Origin: Lachnospiraceae bacterium
Lineage (GTDB): Bacteria; Bacillota; Clostridia; Lachnospirales; Lachnospiraceae
Assembly: GCA_024691145.1 (NCBI GenBank)
Contig: JAILNW010000213.1
Span: 1-9,992 of the forward strand
DNA: 9,992 bases
Direction: 5' to 3'
The translations under genes and the position numbers were made by a program. The notes below the pieces were generated by a model. It worked only from the letters and a program-made list of their open reading frames with translations, did not search any database and was not told the DNA's origin. Positions 6,955 through 9,992 of this stretch are shown piece after piece; the stretch's first letter is position 1; every line of letters starts with the position of its first letter.

Positions 6955-7739
6955 TGATATCTCTCACCTGCCAGACGTGCTGCTCCGATAGCACCATTGT
7001 ATTGTGGATGGCTTGCAACATATACATCCCTCATAAGTTCGCTTTCAAAGGCCTGATGAAGTCCTATATTAAGTGCTCCTCCTCCACTCATCATAATATC
7101 TCCGCTTTTTTCATTTTTCCTTATCATTTTTATAATACGTCTTGCCATGGATATATGCATTCCGGCTAATATATCCCTTCTGTCAAACTTTCTTGCTATT
7201 AATGATATAACCTCCGATTGCGCAAACACAACACACATACTGTTAATATCGCATGGTGCCTTGCTTTCCAAGGATAGCGGTCCAACCTGGTCAATGGTTG
7301 TTTCTAAGATCTGTGCTATTACCTCCATGAATTTTCCTGTTCCTGCAGCACACTTATCGTTCATAGAAAAGTTTTTTACTCCATATGTACTGTCAAGATA
7401 AATGATTTTGCTGTCCTGACCTCCTATATCAATAATCATTCCTGGTCTGAAATCCCTTGGTGCTGTTATCTTGGCTCCATATGCATGTGCTGTTATCTCC
7501 GATACATCATCATCAGCTATATCAATAATCTTTCTGCTGTAGCCTGTTGCCATTATGTACTTTATGTCTGTTCTTGATATTCCGCTTTTCTGTATCATTT
7601 CATTTAAAAGCCTTTTTGCCGAATTGGAATTATCTATTCCAGTGTTTGTCAGATGTGTCATAACAACCTGGTCATCCTTTATCATGGCGGCCTTTATATA
7701 GGTTGACCCACCATCAATTCCTACAAAATAATTATCCAT
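6939..7739 (-). CDS. ATP-dependent activase (component A) of a 2-hydroxyacyl-CoA dehydratase/double-cubane-type system
   Basis: 266 residues, the usual length for HgdC/YjiL-type activators. This ASKHA-fold homodimer hydrolyses ATP to drive one very low-potential electron from its [4Fe-4S] cluster into the partner D-component. Visible motifs are phosphate-1 GIDGGSTYIKA (7-17), ATGYSRK (64-70), phosphate-2 IDIGGQDSK (103-111), the first cluster cysteine in NDKCAAGTGKF (Cys130), the second in SMCVVFAQSEV (Cys169), adenosine-binding MSGGGALN (217-224) and C-terminal NGAIGAAR. The two cysteines, one pair per monomer, match those that bridge the dimer in known activators. Cys163 is extra, and the usual FAESEV reads FAQSEV. 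GAGGAGGA precedes the ATG. It follows the cysteine-rich D-component gene by 20 nt and overlaps the next gene by 16 nt. Cytosolic. Confidence 0.95.
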   Translation of the reverse strand: MDNYFVGIDGGSTYIKAAMIKDDQVVMTHLTNTGIDNSNSAKRLLNEMIQKSGISRTDIKYIMATGYSRKIIDIADDDVSEITAHAYGAKITAPRDFRPGMIIDIGGQDSKIIYLDSTYGVKNFSMNDKCAAGTGKFMEVIAQILETTIDQVGPLSLESKAPCDINSMCVVFAQSEVISLIARKFDRRDILAGMHISMARRIIKMIRKNEKSGDIMMSGGGALNIGLHQAFESELMRDVYVASHPQYNGAIGAARLAGERYQCMVM

Positions 7740-7759
7740 AACTACTTCCTCCTCTTTTT

Positions 7760-9052
7760 CTACTTTTTGAACTTTATCATTTCAATAAATGCTTCAATCC
7801 TTATTCTTAACTGCTCAATATCTTCCTCATTATAATCGCTTTCAAGTCTTATAATAGGAATTTCCATGGCTCCAAAAACCTGTTCAAGTATCTGGTATTC
7901 ATAATCATAAACAAGACACCCTCTTAATACGTGATAAATAATTCCTTCAACCTTCTGGTCTATAATCATCTGTTTTATCTTATGTATTCTTTGTTCATTA
8001 TCTGAAAATACCGGACAGCTGCAGGCAGATACATATCTGTTGGCTATTGCCCTGAAATATCCCTCCAGGCTTTCCTCTGCAACAGATACAGGGTCTGTAA
8101 AACCTCTGTCTCCTATGCAGGTTTCATCTGCCACCACAAGACCTCCCATTTCTTCTATAAGCAAAGGTATTTTTAAATTTGGAAATGTAATTGGAGAACC
8201 AGTTACAAGTATCCTTGGTAATTTCTTATTAGTTAAATAATCTCCATTGTCACGTCTTGTTTCTAATTCCTTGTTTAATATGGCAAGCTGTTTTGTATAA
8301 CGGGCAATATCATCATATGCAATTGAATTTATAACTGCCATTGCGTGGCTTCCTCTTATGAGTGGTTTTAAACTCCTCTTTAGTTCAATAAATCTTCTTA
8401 TTTCTCTTTGGGTCTCCCTGTACATTTGCACACTCTTTTTTAATTTTTTATATGTAATTTTTTCTCCTGTTTTTTGTTCAATTGTATGAACTATTTCATG
8501 AAGGCTTTTTACATACAAGTCCATAGTTTCATCATTTTTCTTATTTATTGGCACATGTAATATGTATGTCTCTTTATATTCACTTATTATTGCTGCCATT
8601 TTCTTCTTACAGTCACAGGTAACAGGTACAATGTACATGGAACAGGCATTATATGTATTATTATTTCCAATGTAATTATTACCCACAACAGCCTTTACTA
8701 AAGGACAGGCATCTCTTGGCACAACGTCATCACCGAATTGAAATCCAACATAATCCCCGCTGCAAAGTTTTACAGGCCTTGCACCACATGCATAAATAAG
8801 TTCCATTGGCATTAATACACAGAATATTCCTACATATATTTCATTTTCCTTATAGGATACAATTTCATTTTCTACAAATATTTTATATAAAATAGATTTA
8901 AAATAGCTCAGATTTGTGGGTATTCCTGGCAACTCATCAAGCTTATTAAGATATTTAGCTGATATTTGTCTTGATTTATTAAGATATCTCTCCTGCTGTC
9001 TTTTGTGAATTAATAATTCTCTTTCATTATTCCCCTCATCTTTTGTTCCCAT
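7760..9052 (-). CDS. Cysteine-rich 2-hydroxyacyl-CoA dehydratase D-component / double-cubane cluster-type protein
   Basis: 430 residues with two related Rossmann-like domains of the HgdB/BcrC/YjiM family. Family landmarks are MPMELIYACGARPVKLC (81-97), VPRDACPLVK (111-120), VTCDCKKK (144-151), the second-domain start RILVTGSPITFPNLKIPLLIEEMG (positions 280-303), DETCIGDRGF (309-318), SACSCP (342-347), YHVLRGCLVYDYE (373-385) and the conserved tail ESDYNEEDIEQLRIRIEAF. The usual three cluster cysteines correspond to Cys116, Cys146 and Cys379. There are 11 cysteines in all (also 78, 89, 97, 137, 148, 312, 344, 346), more than one [4Fe-4S] site needs. This is compatible with a double-cubane [8Fe-9S] protein (DCCP) of the kind known from Carboxydothermus. 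The substrate is unknown, and no CoA-pathway genes adjoin it. The N-terminal ~40 residues are a charged helix. GGAGGT lies 7 nt before the ATG, and the gap to the polyferredoxin gene is 20 nt. Confidence 0.93.
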   Translation of the reverse strand: MGTKDEGNNERELLIHKRQQERYLNKSRQISAKYLNKLDELPGIPTNLSYFKSILYKIFVENEIVSYKENEIYVGIFCVLMPMELIYACGARPVKLCSGDYVGFQFGDDVVPRDACPLVKAVVGNNYIGNNNTYNACSMYIVPVTCDCKKKMAAIISEYKETYILHVPINKKNDETMDLYVKSLHEIVHTIEQKTGEKITYKKLKKSVQMYRETQREIRRFIELKRSLKPLIRGSHAMAVINSIAYDDIARYTKQLAILNKELETRRDNGDYLTNKKLPRILVTGSPITFPNLKIPLLIEEMGGLVVADETCIGDRGFTDPVSVAEESLEGYFRAIANRYVSACSCPVFSDNEQRIHKIKQMIIDQKVEGIIYHVLRGCLVYDYEYQILEQVFGAMEIPIIRLESDYNEEDIEQLRIRIEAFIEMIKFKK

Positions 9053-9072
9053 ATATTCTACCTCCGAATGCT

Positions 9073-9927
9073 TTATTTATGATACTCTTCAAAATCTTTT
9101 CTTGATGAAGTATAAATTTTTATGTTTCCTATTGATATTGAAAGTGCCTTATCTTCCGGACATTTTTTAATACATTCTCCACAAAATATACATTCTGTTT
9201 TAGTAACATCCTTATCATCATCTGTATAAATTTCTTTAATTTTCATTGGACATGCCTCATAGCAGGCTCTGCATTTTGTACATGCTGTACAGTCTTTTTT
9301 TATTCTAAAAAGTGAAATCTTATAAAATAAACCCACAAGATATCCTAAAGGGCAAATATTACACCAGAATCTTCTCATAAAAAACCCTAAAATCATCAGG
9401 ATTATTCCAAATATAAATCCTACATTTATAACCTGTTTAAATCCTGCTATTGACTGGGTTGTTATTGATGCAGGACATATTGAACAAAAATCAAATCCAA
9501 AGAATGTTATGGAAAGAAAAACAAATAATACAAGATATCTTGCTGTTTTTATGGATTCAACAAATTTTTCTTTTCTGCTAAAGCCTTCTATATGCAATAT
9601 ATCTCTTATTTTCCATACAATATCCTGAAGATATCCCATAGGACATATAAATCCACAAAATACCCTTCCAAATACTATGGCAAGTATTATAAATATAATA
9701 ATATATGTTATTGCATATTTTACTGAATGATATTCTACTAATTTATTAAGATGTGATAGATAATAGCAATAGCTATGTATAACCTGATCCGTATTAAACG
9801 GACATGAAAACACTGGAAGATCCGTAGTGTGAAGCCACTTACCAGTTAATCTAATTCCAAATGCCAGAAATAATAAACTTAAAGTCATTATGACCCAACG
9901 CAAGCCATGAAATATCTTATGTTTCAT
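9073..9927 (-). CDS. NapH-type membrane polyferredoxin (4Fe-4S)
   Basis: 284 residues from the ATG at 9927. The longer reading from a TTG at 9945 is rejected because it starts inside the GGGGAGGA site. Hydrophobic segments lie at about 9-27, 69-90, 131-146 and 167-185. Three NapH/YccM/RnfA-neighbour-type motifs sit at membrane edges: GRVFCGFICPMGYL (Cys91, Cys95), FDFCSICP (Cys148, Cys151) and FWCNICPLGYL (Cys189, Cys192). The C-terminal cytosolic part carries two [4Fe-4S] ferredoxin motifs: CTKCRACYEACP (Cys216, 219, 222, 226, with an extra Cys213 just before) and CIFCGECIKKCP (Cys246, 249, 252, 256). Such proteins pass electrons between membrane quinol or other carriers and soluble iron-sulfur partners. 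As first clear gene of the operon it is the natural electron donor to the activase, which is inference from position. The outer loop also contains Cys42 and Cys54. Confidence 0.93.
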   Translation of the reverse strand: MKHKIFHGLRWVIMTLSLLFLAFGIRLTGKWLHTTDLPVFSCPFNTDQVIHSYCYYLSHLNKLVEYHSVKYAITYIIIFIILAIVFGRVFCGFICPMGYLQDIVWKIRDILHIEGFSRKEKFVESIKTARYLVLFVFLSITFFGFDFCSICPASITTQSIAGFKQVINVGFIFGIILMILGFFMRRFWCNICPLGYLVGLFYKISLFRIKKDCTACTKCRACYEACPMKIKEIYTDDDKDVTKTECIFCGECIKKCPEDKALSISIGNIKIYTSSRKDFEEYHK

Positions 9928-9992
9928 ATAAAAAATCCTCCCCAAAACAATCTAAAACCTCTTTTTCTGTTACATACTTATTTCGTATATTA
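9917..9992 (-). CDS. Possible C-terminal end of an upstream gene, truncated by the window edge
   Basis: One minus-strand frame is open from the window edge for 24 codons and stops at 9917-9919, reading NIRNKYVTEKEVLDCFGED then FLYET. The other two frames close at once. It would overlap the polyferredoxin start by 11 nt, a common arrangement within an operon, and its composition is protein-like. Twenty-four open codons are short enough to occur by chance, so the call is tentative. If it is wrong, this stretch is simply the leader of the polyferredoxin gene. Confidence 0.35.
   Translation of the reverse strand, partial: NIRNKYVTEKEVLDCFGEDFLYET
9936..9943 (-). promoter_or_regulatory. Ribosome binding site deciding the polyferredoxin start
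   Basis: GGGGAGGA on the minus strand, 8 nt before the ATG at 9927. It settles the start against an in-frame TTG at 9945. Confidence 0.8.

Noticed and set aside
8940..8990. Near-repeat of TTATTAAGATAT in the D-component gene
   Set aside because: It encodes two YLNK copies in a charged N-terminal helix. It is short, within coding sequence, and explained by AT-rich codon use.
5033..9052. Reading the two D-component genes plus activase as a classical 2-hydroxyglutaryl- or 2-hydroxyisocaproyl-CoA dehydratase (HgdABC/HadBCI)
   Set aside because: One D-component lacks most cluster cysteines, the other has too many, and none of the usual CoA-transferase, dehydrogenase or Etf genes is present. Only the family assignment is safe.

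Overview
The window is AT-rich, uses strong GGAGG-type ribosome binding sites and packs its genes closely. Its families (2-hydroxyacyl-CoA dehydratase D-component proteins with their ATP-dependent activase, a NapH-type polyferredoxin, a PocR/PAS sensor) point to an obligately anaerobic low-GC Firmicute, probably a clostridial or Lachnospiraceae-type gut or sediment bacterium. This assignment rests on gene families and base composition only.

Right half (about 4239-9992, all minus strand): one tight operon, read right to left. The end of a possible upstream gene overlaps a membrane NapH-type polyferredoxin (9073-9927). Then come a cysteine-rich dehydratase/double-cubane-type D-component protein (7760-9052), its ASKHA-fold ATPase activase with the bridging [4Fe-4S] cysteines (6939-7739), a six-helix CcdA/DsbD-like membrane protein with cysteine motifs (6283-6954), a second D-component paralogue that has lost most of its cluster cysteines (5033-6271), and an unrecognised bitopic membrane protein (4239-5027). 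Gaps are 5 to 20 nt, or a short overlap. Together they look like an ATP-driven low-potential electron-transfer machine with two membrane redox components. No CoA-transferase, dehydrogenase, acyl-CoA dehydrogenase or Etf gene is present, so it does not look like a standard amino-acid-fermentation 2-hydroxyacyl-CoA dehydratase operon. This is the most interesting part of the window.

Middle (about 2900-4230): two stand-alone genes converge on a shared bidirectional hairpin terminator. They are a GNAT acetyltransferase (minus) and a HAD-superfamily phosphatase (plus). The HAD gene has a good sigma-A-type promoter whose -35 box coincides with one arm of a perfect 9-bp inverted repeat.

Left part (1-2839, minus strand): a second operon. 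It holds a membrane-anchored protein of unknown function, a soluble triple-PAS plus PocR-like sensor with no recognisable output domain, and a two-helix membrane protein cut by the window edge.

No rRNA, tRNA, CRISPR, insertion sequence or phage gene was seen. No gap longer than 300 bases lacks a gene.
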